A stretch of 15,611 nt of DNA from JASJHI01 sp033791105 (GCA_033791105.1 JASJHI010000482.1:1-15611), one strand, 5' to 3'; positions 7,785 through 14,257 are shown, counted from the stretch's first letter. Translations and numbers: made by a program. Notes: a model not told the origin generated them from the sequence alone.

Positions 7785-9557
7785 TTGACCGATCCGCCCG
7801 GCGCCGTCGTGCCCGGTCGGATCGCGCGCATCCTGCCCGACATCACCGGGCTCGACAAACGATTCGACTACCTGGTCCCGGCCGACATGGCCGATCGCAT
7901 CGTGGTCGGTTCGTTGGTGCGGATCGACCTGCACGGCCGCCGTGTGGGCGGATGGGTGATGTCGATCCACGGCGTCGGCGAGACGCTGGTCGAAGCGGCT
8001 TCGCTCAAGGAGGTCGCGAAGTTCTCCGGTTGCGGCCCGACGGCGGAGCTGATCGACCTCGCTGAGTGGGCGGGCGTGCGATGGGCGGCCGCGCGGCAGC
8101 GACCATTCCTCGTGACCGCGTCGCCACCGCGCATGGTTCCGGGGTTGCCCGAGGCGCGGCGGACCGCGCTCCGGCCTGGGCCGTGTTCGCCGGCGACGGC
8201 CGAACTGCTCGCCTCCGGCGGTGGGCTCCTCCGTCTTCCTCCGCGCGCCGATCTGCTCCCGGCGGTGTTGGCCGCGGTCCGCCACGGCCCGGCCCTCGTT
8301 GTGGTGCCCGCCCAGGATGATGTTGCCCTGATCGCCGCGCGGCTCCGGAGAGCGAACGTTGCGGTCGCGATCGTTCCCGGTGAGTGGGCCCAAGCGGCCG
8401 GCGGAGTCGATGTCGTGATCGGCACGCGGTCCGCTGCCTGGGCACCTTGCGCGGAGATGGCGTGCGCGCTCGTGATCGATGAGCACGACGAGGCGTTGCA
8501 GGAAGAGCGCGCACCGACATGGCACGCTCGCGATGTCGTAGCCGAGCGCTGCCGGCGCGCTGGTGTGCCCTGCGTCCTGATCTCGCCGGTCCCCACCGTG
8601 ACCGCGATCGAGTGGTATGCCCGCGACGGTGTGGTTCACCCGCCCCGGGCGCGGGAGCGTTCCGGCTGGCCGACGGTCGCGGTCGTCGATCGACGAGACG
8701 AGGAACCGTGGCGCCGGTCGCTGGTGACGTCAGCGTTGATCGAGCGGTTGCGCGATCCCGAGCGTCGTGTGTTGTGCGTGTCGAACATCACCGGCCGGGC
8801 AAGGGTGCTCGCGTGTCGGTCCTGTCAGGCGCTGGTCAGATGCGAGGTGTGCGACGCTGCTGTCGGCCTGACCGACGAGCGACGACTCGTCTGCAAACGC
8901 TGCGGCACCGATCGACCGGCGGTCTGCCAGGCCTGCGGTGCTGCCGCGTTCGCCAACCTCCGGCCGGGGGTCACCAGACTGCGCGAGGAACTCGAGGCGG
9001 CCGCAGGGCGTCCCGTGGCTCAGTTGACGGCCGCCGACGATCGACCTCCTGACCCGCACATCGACGTGGTCGTCGGCACCGAGGCGGTGCTTCATCGATC
9101 CGGGCCGGCCGACGTCGTGGTGTTCCTCGAGTTCGACTCCGAGATGTTGGCGCCCCGGTTCCGGGCCGCCGAGCAGTCGCTCGCTCTGCTGGTTCGTGCA
9201 GGGCGGCTCGCTCCTGAAGTGGTGGTACAGACCTTCGTCCCGGATCATCCAGTGCTGCAGGCGGCAGTGCGGGGCGATCCCGACATCGTGGCCGCGATCG
9301 AGCGCGACCGTCGCCTCCGCCTCGGGCTTCCGCCGTATGGGGCTCTCGCCTTGCTGTCGGGGACCGGAGCCGATGAGGTCGTCGCCGAACTCATCGGCCA
9401 CGACGGTGGGATCGAGGTGGGCGAGATCGACGGTCACGGGAGCTCGCGCTATCTGGTTCGATCCGCAGACTGGATGACGCTCGGCGCAGCCCTGAACGCC
9501 GCCGAGCGCCCGACCGGGTCCCGCGTCCGGATCGAAGTCGACCCCGCACGGGTGTAG
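7785..9557 (+). CDS. priA: PriA-like primosomal protein N', helicase motifs degenerate
   Basis: PriA restarts stalled replication forks. The 590-aa product has a PriA N-terminal 3'-DNA-binding-like region (RFDYLVP, near residues 26-32), a helicase-like middle and a complete zinc-binding module with four CxxC pairs (Cys344/347, 353/356, 370/373, 381/384). The Walker A loop is absent: around residues 145-155 the sequence is GGGLLRLPPRAD with no GKT. The Walker B/DEEH box is reduced to DEHD (232-235). It is therefore probably not an ATP-driven helicase, as known for actinobacterial PriA. It is also shorter than E. coli PriA (732 aa). The start is uncertain: TTG 7785 is 1 nt after the metK stop (TGAGTTG), and GTG 7809 would remove 8 residues. 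Neither has a Shine-Dalgarno sequence. In many actinobacteria priA is followed closely by def/fmt; here two minus-strand genes intervene. Confidence 0.9.
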   Translation: MTDPPGAVVPGRIARILPDITGLDKRFDYLVPADMADRIVVGSLVRIDLHGRRVGGWVMSIHGVGETLVEAASLKEVAKFSGCGPTAELIDLAEWAGVRWAAARQRPFLVTASPPRMVPGLPEARRTALRPGPCSPATAELLASGGGLLRLPPRADLLPAVLAAVRHGPALVVVPAQDDVALIAARLRRANVAVAIVPGEWAQAAGGVDVVIGTRSAAWAPCAEMACALVIDEHDEALQEERAPTWHARDVVAERCRRAGVPCVLISPVPTVTAIEWYARDGVVHPPRARERSGWPTVAVVDRRDEEPWRRSLVTSALIERLRDPERRVLCVSNITGRARVLACRSCQALVRCEVCDAAVGLTDERRLVCKRCGTDRPAVCQACGAAAFANLRPGVTRLREELEAAAGRPVAQLTAADDRPPDPHIDVVVGTEAVLHRSGPADVVVFLEFDSEMLAPRFRAAEQSLALLVRAGRLAPEVVVQTFVPDHPVLQAAVRGDPDIVAAIERDRRLRLGLPPYGALALLSGTGADEVVAELIGHDGGIEVGEIDGHGSSRYLVRSADWMTLGAALNAAERPTGSRVRIEVDPARV

Positions 9558-9605
9558 GTAGAACCGATCGCCGCCCGCCGTCTGCGTTCGGCCGGCCCAC
9601 CGTGT

Positions 9606-9629
9606 GAGCCGAACTCGCTCCGGCGGCTC
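9606..9629. terminator. Small hairpin after priA
   Basis: GAGCCG at 9606-9611 and CGGCTC at 9624-9629 form a 6-bp stem with a 12-nt loop, 49 nt after the priA stop. No T-run follows. It may assist the larger hairpin just downstream, or be chance in GC-rich DNA. Confidence 0.3.
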
Positions 9630-9639
9630 GTCCGCGGTA

Positions 9640-9677
9640 CGGCCCGGGTCGGCGGGGGATGGGTCCGACCCGGGCCG
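9640..9677. terminator. Strong 13-bp GC-rich hairpin between convergent genes
   Basis: CGGCCCGGGTCGG at 9640-9652 is perfectly complementary to CCGACCCGGGCCG at 9665-9677, with a 12-nt loop. It lies between the end of priA (9557, plus) and the end of the spondin-domain gene (9708, minus), so it is positioned as a two-way transcription terminator. No T-tract follows on either side. U-less hairpins of this kind have been proposed as terminators in GC-rich actinobacteria. The rest of the 150-bp gap 9558-9707 shows no gene. Confidence 0.65.
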
Positions 9678-9707
9678 CGGAGAGGGCGGTTGCGCTGTTG
9701 TGCGGAT

Positions 9708-10400
9708 TCAGTCGACGCGTTCGACCGTGATGCGCGCGACCGGGTCGTCCCAGCCATAGACCTCGGGGTCGATCCCGCCGGGCCGGCCGACCAGTCCGTC
9801 GTGGTGGCGGATCACGCCGCCCTCGGGATCCCGAACTCCAGGGTTGCCACCTACGGGGCCGGGGATGAACGCCGCGTCCTCGTTGTTCGCCTCGGTGCCG
9901 GCGTCGTAGGCGCGCACATGGAATTCCTGCTGCCGGCGACCGAGTCGGACGGCGTCGAGGCCGGTGAACGCATCGTTCGTGTTGACCAGCATGCTCACGA
10001 GACTCAGCCGGTCTCCGGGTCTCGCCTCGACGTCGAACGTGGCCGCCGCCCCGGGTGCGATCGGCGCCGCGCCGCCGACGCCGGCCGAACGCACGCCGGG
10101 TGTTTGCGCGTAGGTTTCGACGAAGATGGGGAGGCCGGCGTCCTCGGCTACTGCCGCGACGGCCGCAGTCGCGGGTTGTCCGGGGCTCCAGACATCGGCT
10201 CGACGATGGTGGACGACGGTACCGACGGGTGACAGTGGCTGTGAGCCCGCCGGCGTGAGATTCTCGACGGTGATGCGGTAGGTCGATGTGGACGAGCCTC
10301 CGCCGTGGGTTGCATCGACGGTGGCCGGCACGATCGCAGCTGCGCCGGCCAATGCGACTGCGGCCGCGGCGATGGTCCTTGTCTTCCTGGTGGTGTTCAT
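9708..10400 (-). CDS. Secreted spondin-domain protein
   Basis: The 230-aa product begins with a signal peptide: MNTTRKTRT, a hydrophobic Ala-rich stretch, then a likely cut after PATVDA (residue 30). There is no lipobox Cys, so it is probably exported freely. The rest resembles the bacterial spondin_N-like domain: YRITVENLTP (41-50), PLSPV, then PGDRLSLVSMLVNTNDAFTGLDAV, VRAYDAGTEANNE and FIPGPVGG, ending PVARITVERV. Spondin_N is known from eukaryotic matrix proteins. Its bacterial versions are secreted, often called hypothetical, and have no established function; NTNDAF and DAGTEANNE are their hallmarks. The start ATG at 10400 has a strong ribosome site, GGAGG (plus-strand 10411-10415), 10 nt upstream. 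It is transcribed against priA and downstream of the RsmC-like gene, but a terminator between them suggests its own promoter. Confidence 0.85.
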   Translation of the reverse strand: MNTTRKTRTIAAAAVALAGAAAIVPATVDATHGGGSSTSTYRITVENLTPAGSQPLSPVGTVVHHRRADVWSPGQPATAAVAAVAEDAGLPIFVETYAQTPGVRSAGVGGAAPIAPGAAATFDVEARPGDRLSLVSMLVNTNDAFTGLDAVRLGRRQQEFHVRAYDAGTEANNEDAAFIPGPVGGNPGVRDPEGGVIRHHDGLVGRPGGIDPEVYGWDDPVARITVERVD

Positions 10401-10410
10401 GGGCGTTGTT

Positions 10411-10417
10411 CCTCCGG
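10411..10417 (-). promoter_or_regulatory. Ribosome binding site of the spondin-domain gene
   Basis: On the minus strand this reads CCGGAGG, 10 nt before ATG 10400. It is one of few good Shine-Dalgarno sequences in the window and settles the start of this gene. Confidence 0.75.
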
Positions 10418-10429
10418 ATCTTGGGGTGT

Positions 10430-10477
10430 GCTCAACGTTGTCCCACTCAAGACGATCGGGCGCGAAACGCTCAACGT
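10430..10477 (-). repeat. Pair of 9-bp direct repeats upstream of the spondin gene
   Basis: ACGTTGAGC (minus strand) occurs twice, at plus-strand positions 10430-10438 and 10469-10477, 39 bp apart, in the 120-bp gap upstream of the spondin-domain start. Both copies lie downstream of the terminator of the preceding gene, where the spondin promoter should be. They could be regulator half-sites or part of an alternative-sigma promoter. No convincing -35/-10 pair was recognised, so the role is open. Confidence 0.4.
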
Positions 10478-10486
10478 GATCGAGGG

Positions 10487-10513
10487 AAACAAACCCGAAC
10501 GATGCGGTCGGGC
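10487..10513 (-). terminator. Intrinsic terminator of the RsmC-like methyltransferase gene
   Basis: Read on the minus strand, GCCCGA, a 9-nt loop and TCGGGT form a stem of 5 Watson-Crick pairs plus one G-U, followed at once by TTTGTTT (plus-strand 10487-10493). The hairpin begins 7 nt after the stop codon of the methyltransferase gene. It is short but has a real T-rich tail, unusual in this GC-rich window, and it separates this gene from the spondin-domain gene. Confidence 0.6.
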
Positions 10514-10520
10514 GACTCCG

Positions 10521-11144
10521 TCAGTGGCGGGCCGCGACCGAGAGGAGCCGGAAACCGGCCTTCGAGGAACGGCGCGTGGTCTCGTATCCCTCGGCGACGA
10601 GCCAGCGTTGCAGCGAGTCGGCCCCGAGATGGCGTTGTACGACGAGGGCCGCGGATCCGTCGGGCGTGAGACGATCGAGCCATGCGACGAGCAGTTCCCG
10701 CAGGGCCGGCTTCCCGATCCGAATCGGTGGGTTCGACCAGATTGCAGCGAACCGGATGTCGCCGGGGACTTCGTCGGGCGCTGCGACGCGGATGTTTCGC
10801 ACGCCGTTGCGGTCCGCGTTCACCTGGGTCAACGCACGTGCCCGCCCGTTCACGTCGACGGCCCACACGATGGCGCCCGGAGCCCGCTTCGCCATGGCCA
10901 ATGCGATCGGTCCGGCGCCGCATCCGAGGTCGAGAACGTGTCCGTTCGGCGGGAGCGACAGCCCGGCCCGGAGCAGCACTGAGCTGCCCGTGTCGACGTG
11001 GCCTCGGCTGAACACGCCACGGTCCGTGCGAAGCGTGAAGGCGACATCGGGCAGCACGACATCGACATCGACCGGGTCGGAGGCTGTATCGGGGTCGTCG
11101 GTGAAGTAGTGCGCCCGGTCCCGGTCGTCCGCGTCGGTTGCCAC
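10521..11144 (-). CDS. RsmC-like class I SAM-dependent methyltransferase
   Basis: The 207-aa protein matches the small-methyltransferase (MTS) family that includes RsmC/RlmG and B. subtilis YbxB, which methylate guanine N2 in rRNA. Seen in the sequence: HYFTDDP near the N-terminus, TDRGVFSRGHVDTGS (40-54), the SAM-binding motif LDLGCGAGPI (71-80), acidic residue Asp97 in AVDVN, and the catalytic motif SNPPIRIGK (137-145). The C-terminus has VVQRHLGADS and GFRLLSV, typical of this family. E. coli RsmC is about 340 aa with a duplicated domain; this is the single-domain form. The exact rRNA position modified cannot be told from sequence. The start is GTG at 11144 (plus-strand CAC 11142-11144), giving the usual distance to HYF. 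It is divergent from def with 20 bp between starts, and is followed by an intrinsic terminator. Confidence 0.88.
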   Translation of the reverse strand: MATDADDRDRAHYFTDDPDTASDPVDVDVVLPDVAFTLRTDRGVFSRGHVDTGSSVLLRAGLSLPPNGHVLDLGCGAGPIALAMAKRAPGAIVWAVDVNGRARALTQVNADRNGVRNIRVAAPDEVPGDIRFAAIWSNPPIRIGKPALRELLVAWLDRLTPDGSAALVVQRHLGADSLQRWLVAEGYETTRRSSKAGFRLLSVAARH

Positions 11145-11150
11145 GGCCCG

Positions 11151-11164
11151 TAGCCTGGCACGCG
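11151..11164 (+). promoter_or_regulatory. Possible leaderless-type -10 box before def
   Basis: TAGCCT at 11151-11156 fits TANNNT and lies 8 nt before the def ATG. There is no ribosome site before this ATG. The same TAGCCT-N8-start arrangement is found before hisG. The whole divergent gap is only 20 bp, so any -35 contacts would fall inside the start of the RsmC-like gene. Confidence 0.45.
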
Positions 11165-11707
11165 ATGTCGTACACGATTCGCACCTACGGTGATCCGGTC
11201 CTCAAGACGGTTGCATCCACCGTCGACGACGTCGACGGCAAGGTCGTGCGCCTGGTCGGCGACATGTTCGACACGCTCGTCGAATCCGGCAACGGGCTCG
11301 CCCTCGCCGCACCGCAGATCGGTGTACGCAAACAGGTCGTGGTGTGGGATTTCGGCGACGACCCCACCGCCATCGTGAACCCCGAGATCGTCGAGTCGGA
11401 CGGCGAGTGGGTCTACGACGAGGGCTGCCTTTCGATCCCCGGCCTCTACGTCGAGATGCTGCGGCCGAAACGAGTGCTCGTCAGAGGGATCGGACTGGAT
11501 GGCGAAGCGGTCGAGATCGAGGCCGATGAACTCGAGGCGCGGATGGTCCAGCACGTGATCGATCATCTCCAGGGCGTGTTGATGTTCGACCGGATGACGT
11601 CCGATCAGCGCAAGGAGGCGCTCGTCGAGTTCCGACGTCTCCAGGAGGAAGAGGCGGCCGCCCAATCGCGGCGGGAGCCGGTGCGCCGACGTCTCCGGTT
11701 GGGTTGA
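11165..11707 (+). CDS. def: Peptide deformylase with altered catalytic motif (HVIDH)
   Basis: Peptide deformylase removes the formyl group from the N-terminal Met of new proteins, using a metal held by one Cys and two His, with the Glu of HExxH as general base. The 180-aa product is clearly this family over its whole length: motif 2 DEGCLS (Cys88) followed by IPGLY, and motif 3 QHVIDHLQGVL with metal ligands His130 and His134. Two conserved positions are changed. The catalytic Glu is Val131 (GTG at 11555-11557), and motif 1 reads GLALAAPQ (44-51) with Ala46 for the second conserved Gly. The frame is intact. Metal binding is predicted to survive, but normal catalysis is doubtful. ATG 11165 gives the standard N-terminus; a TTG at 11138 would add 9 unrelated residues. 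It is followed by fmt, its usual partner. A second def elsewhere would explain tolerance of the change. Confidence 0.93.
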   Translation: MSYTIRTYGDPVLKTVASTVDDVDGKVVRLVGDMFDTLVESGNGLALAAPQIGVRKQVVVWDFGDDPTAIVNPEIVESDGEWVYDEGCLSIPGLYVEMLRPKRVLVRGIGLDGEAVEIEADELEARMVQHVIDHLQGVLMFDRMTSDQRKEALVEFRRLQEEEAAAQSRREPVRRRLRLG

Positions 11708-11743
11708 CCGAGGTCGCGCTTCGATGAGGATGCGGTCCTGGAA

Positions 11744-12574
11744 ATGAGACTCGTCTACCTCGGCACCCCCGCCATGGCGGTGGCGCCACTCGATGCGCTC
11801 GTCGCCGCCGGACACGATGTGGCACTCGTCGTGACCGGCGAGGACAAGCGGAGGGGGAGGGGACGCGAGCTGTCGCCGAGCCCCGTCAAGGCGGCCGCAG
11901 TCACCCACGGCCTACCGGTGTCCCACTCGATCGACGACATCGCGTCGCTCGACGAGGTCCGGCTGGGTGTGGTCGTCGCGTACGGCCAGATCATCAGAGC
12001 CCCTCTGCTCGACGCGCTCCCCTTCGTCAACGTGCACTTTTCGCTGCTCCCGAGATGGCGCGGCGCGGCGCCGGTCGAGCGAGCGCTGCTCGCCGGCGAC
12101 GAGCTCACCGGCGTCTGCATCATGCGCGTCGAGGAAGGACTCGACACGGGAGGCGTGTACTCCCGCCGGGAAGTGCCGATCGGCGAACGGGCGTCGGCCG
12201 GCGAGTTGCGCGCGCAGCTGGTCACCGCCGGAACCGAGCTGCTCGTCGAGACACTCGAGGTCGCGGCGGCGCAATGGAGTGAGGGCTGGATCGATCGCGC
12301 CGAACCACAGCTCGGCGAGTCGACGTACGCAGCGAAGTTGTCAACGGCGGACCGTGAGATCGACTGGGCCGCGTCCGCGAAGTCGATCGACCGCCAGATT
12401 CGCGTCGGCGGGGCGTGGACCACGTTCCGTGGCAAGCGCCTCAAGATCCTGTCCGGCGACCTGATCGAGGCGACGGTGATTCCGACCGCGGTGCAGCCCG
12501 AGGGGAAGGCCCCGATGTCGTTCGCCGCATGGCGCAACGGAGCCGGCCCGGCGGCTGACGAGCTGTTCGGGTGA
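11744..12574 (+). CDS. fmt: Methionyl-tRNA formyltransferase, short C-terminal domain
   Basis: Fmt formylates Met on initiator tRNA using 10-formyl-tetrahydrofolate. The catalytic domain is intact: LGTPAMAVAPLDAL, DKRRGRGRELSPSPVK, Asn96 and His98 in NVHFS, SLLPRWRGAAP (100-110) and Asp134 in GLDTG, matching E. coli Asn106/His108/Asp144 with a constant offset of 10. The product is 276 aa against roughly 305-315 usual. The loss is in the C-terminal tRNA-binding domain. The NPWP segment is missing (IRVGGAW, 219-225), and about 25 residues are absent between KRLKIL and AVQPEGKAPM, where the family has the central strands with GDG. Both flanks are in one frame, so this is an in-frame shortening, not a frameshift. 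The start ATG 11744 has GAGGA 13 nt upstream, a weak ribosome site. It overlaps rsmB by GTGA at its end. Confidence 0.94.
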   Translation: MRLVYLGTPAMAVAPLDALVAAGHDVALVVTGEDKRRGRGRELSPSPVKAAAVTHGLPVSHSIDDIASLDEVRLGVVVAYGQIIRAPLLDALPFVNVHFSLLPRWRGAAPVERALLAGDELTGVCIMRVEEGLDTGGVYSRREVPIGERASAGELRAQLVTAGTELLVETLEVAAAQWSEGWIDRAEPQLGESTYAAKLSTADREIDWAASAKSIDRQIRVGGAWTTFRGKRLKILSGDLIEATVIPTAVQPEGKAPMSFAAWRNGAGPAADELFG

Positions 12575-13695
12575 GCGGTCCGCGGGTCACGACTGCCCGG
12601 GGGCTGGCGCGCGACGTGCTCGGCCGCATCGAAGGCGGCGGTGCATACGCCAACCTCGCCCTCGGATCAGCGCTCGATGCATCGGATCTGTCGGACGCCG
12701 ACCGCCGCTTCGCCACCGACCTCGTGTATGGCACGACCCGGATGCGAAGGGCCTGCGACGTGCTCGTCGACCGGTTCGTCACCACACCTCCCGACCGGTC
12801 GACGCGCACGCTGCTGCGATTAGGCGCGTACCAACTCGCCTACGCCGGCGTGCCCCCACACGCTGCGGTCGGCGAAACGGTCGGTCTCGCCCCTCGGCGC
12901 ACGAGAGGATTCGTCAACGCAGTGCTGCGCAAGGTGGCGACTCACCCGGTCGACGAACAGAACTGGCCGTCGACCGGCGCGCGACTGAGCTATCCCGACT
13001 GGATGGTCGATCGTTTAGGCATCGAGCTCGGCGACGATGCGATCGGGGCGCTCGAGCGGATGAACGAACCGCCGCCGGTGACCGTGCGCGATGACGGGTA
13101 CGTGCAGGACACGTCGTCGCAGTGGGTGGCGGCAGCCGTCGAAGCGAGGCCCGGCGACCGGGTTCTCGACGTGTGCGCAGCGCCAGGCGGCAAGACCACC
13201 GCGATCGTGCGTACGGGTGCACTCGTGATCGCTGCTGATCGACGCGCCTCGCGGGCACGACTGGTGGCCGAGAATGCGGACCGTCTCGGAGTCGACATTC
13301 CTGTGGTGATCGCCGATGGCACCTCGTCGCCCTTCCGTGAGTCCTCCTTCGCTGTGGTCCTCGTCGATGCGCCCTGTTCGGGCCTTGGTGCACTCCGTCG
13401 GCGCGCCGACGCGCGGTGGCGGATCAGCGATCCGGACATCGAGCATCTGGCTGGGCTCCAGCGACGACTGCTCGATGGCTCGGCCCCACTCGTCGCGCCT
13501 GGTGGCCGGATCGTTTACAGCGTCTGCACGCTCACCGCGCAGGAGTCGATCGACCATGTTCCTCCGGCGGGATTCGAGATCGATCCTCGGCCACCCGATG
13601 TCGGTCGGTGGAGAGCGTACGGTCCGGGCTGGCGCGTGCTGCCCCAGGATGCCGACACCGACGGAATGGCGTTGGTTCGATACCGTCGTCGGTGA
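12571..13695 (+). CDS. rsmB: 16S rRNA cytosine-C5 methyltransferase RsmB (Sun/Fmu family), short form
   Basis: RsmB makes m5C967 in 16S rRNA. The 374-aa product has a NusB-like N-terminal domain (ARGLARDVLGRIEGGGAYAN...DRRFATDLVYGTTRM...LRLGAYQLAY...VNAVLRKV, residues 8-125) and a Rossmann catalytic domain. SAM motif I is LDVCAAPGGKTT near residue 198. The two catalytic cysteines are kept, in DAPCSGLGALRR (about residue 267) and YSVCTL (about residue 315), although the second motif more often reads YxTCS. E. coli RsmB is 429 aa. Here NEPPPVTVRDDG runs almost straight into YVQDTSSQWVA, so about 50 residues that normally lie between these motifs, part of the N1 subdomain, are missing. The GTG start overlaps the fmt stop as GTGA, implying translational coupling. 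Its TGA overlaps the next ATG by one base. Confidence 0.93.
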   Translation: MSGPRVTTARGLARDVLGRIEGGGAYANLALGSALDASDLSDADRRFATDLVYGTTRMRRACDVLVDRFVTTPPDRSTRTLLRLGAYQLAYAGVPPHAAVGETVGLAPRRTRGFVNAVLRKVATHPVDEQNWPSTGARLSYPDWMVDRLGIELGDDAIGALERMNEPPPVTVRDDGYVQDTSSQWVAAAVEARPGDRVLDVCAAPGGKTTAIVRTGALVIAADRRASRARLVAENADRLGVDIPVVIADGTSSPFRESSFAVVLVDAPCSGLGALRRRADARWRISDPDIEHLAGLQRRLLDGSAPLVAPGGRIVYSVCTLTAQESIDHVPPAGFEIDPRPPDVGRWRAYGPGWRVLPQDADTDGMALVRYRRR

Positions 13696-14180
13696 TGAGC
13701 GATACGGCCGACCTGCCCCTGGCGAAAGTCCTCACGGTCAGCGACGGTGTCGCCCACGGCTCGCGCGAGGACAGAAGCGGCGAGGCTCTGGTGGCGTCGC
13801 TGAGCGGTGCCGGTTTCCTCGTCGTCGATCGTCGAGTCACCGCCGATGGCGCTGACTCGGTCGCTGCGGCACTCACCGATATGGCCGCGGGATTCGCCGG
13901 CGCGATCGTCTCCACCGGTGGCACCGGCTTCGCTCCCCGGGACCAGACCCCTGAGGGAACGCGCCGCGTGATCGAGCGCGAGGCTCCTGGTCTCTCCGAG
14001 GCGATGCGGCTGTGCAATCCCCTCGGCAGGTTGTCACGGGGAGTGGCGGGTATCCGGGGCGCGGCCATCATCCTCAACACGCCCGGCAGCACCAAGGGAT
14101 GTGTCGAACAGCTCGAGGCGATCATCGATGTCGTGCCGCATGCACTCCGCCTGCTGCACGACACGGACACCTCACACTGA
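13695..14180 (+). CDS. MogA/MoaB-family molybdenum cofactor protein
   Basis: The 161-aa product has the MoCF-binding fold of MogA/MoaB, which adenylate molybdopterin before molybdenum insertion. Seen: LTVSDGVAHGSREDRSGEAL (13-32), STGGTGFAPRDQTPE (73-87), the nucleotide-binding signature of the family, then EREAPGLSEAMR, LSRGVAGIRG, and LNTPGSTKG (128-135) near the C-terminus. It is a stand-alone domain of typical length, not fused to MoaC or MoeA. Sequence alone does not separate a Mog-type from a MoaB-type enzyme, so no symbol is given. The ATG overlaps the rsmB stop (TGATG), so the two are probably translated from one mRNA. A link between rRNA methylation and molybdenum cofactor is not obvious. 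No other molybdenum gene is in the window. Confidence 0.92.
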   Translation: MSDTADLPLAKVLTVSDGVAHGSREDRSGEALVASLSGAGFLVVDRRVTADGADSVAAALTDMAAGFAGAIVSTGGTGFAPRDQTPEGTRRVIEREAPGLSEAMRLCNPLGRLSRGVAGIRGAAIILNTPGSTKGCVEQLEAIIDVVPHALRLLHDTDTSH

Positions 14181-14257
14181 CCGCTGGCGCGCGTTCTCTC
14201 GACAGCGTCCTGGACGGCGCCACCGAATCCAGCCGAAGCGCCGAGGAGGTCTCCAGG

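Noticed and set aside
6449..7858. Minus-strand open frame (about 469 codons) opposite metK
   Set aside because: metK is certain on the plus strand, and the antisense product shows no family motif.
9558..9707. A small gene or RNA in the priA-spondin gap
   Set aside because: Only two hairpins are seen; there is no open frame with a start and ribosome site, and no recognisable RNA family.
11138..11140. TTG as an upstream def start
   Set aside because: It adds nine residues unlike any deformylase N-terminus and overlaps the divergent methyltransferase start; ATG 11165 matches the family start and the TAGCCT box.
14243..14250. GAGGAGGT as the hisG ribosome site
   Set aside because: It is 21 nt from the GTG start, beyond effective spacing, and no in-frame start lies closer.
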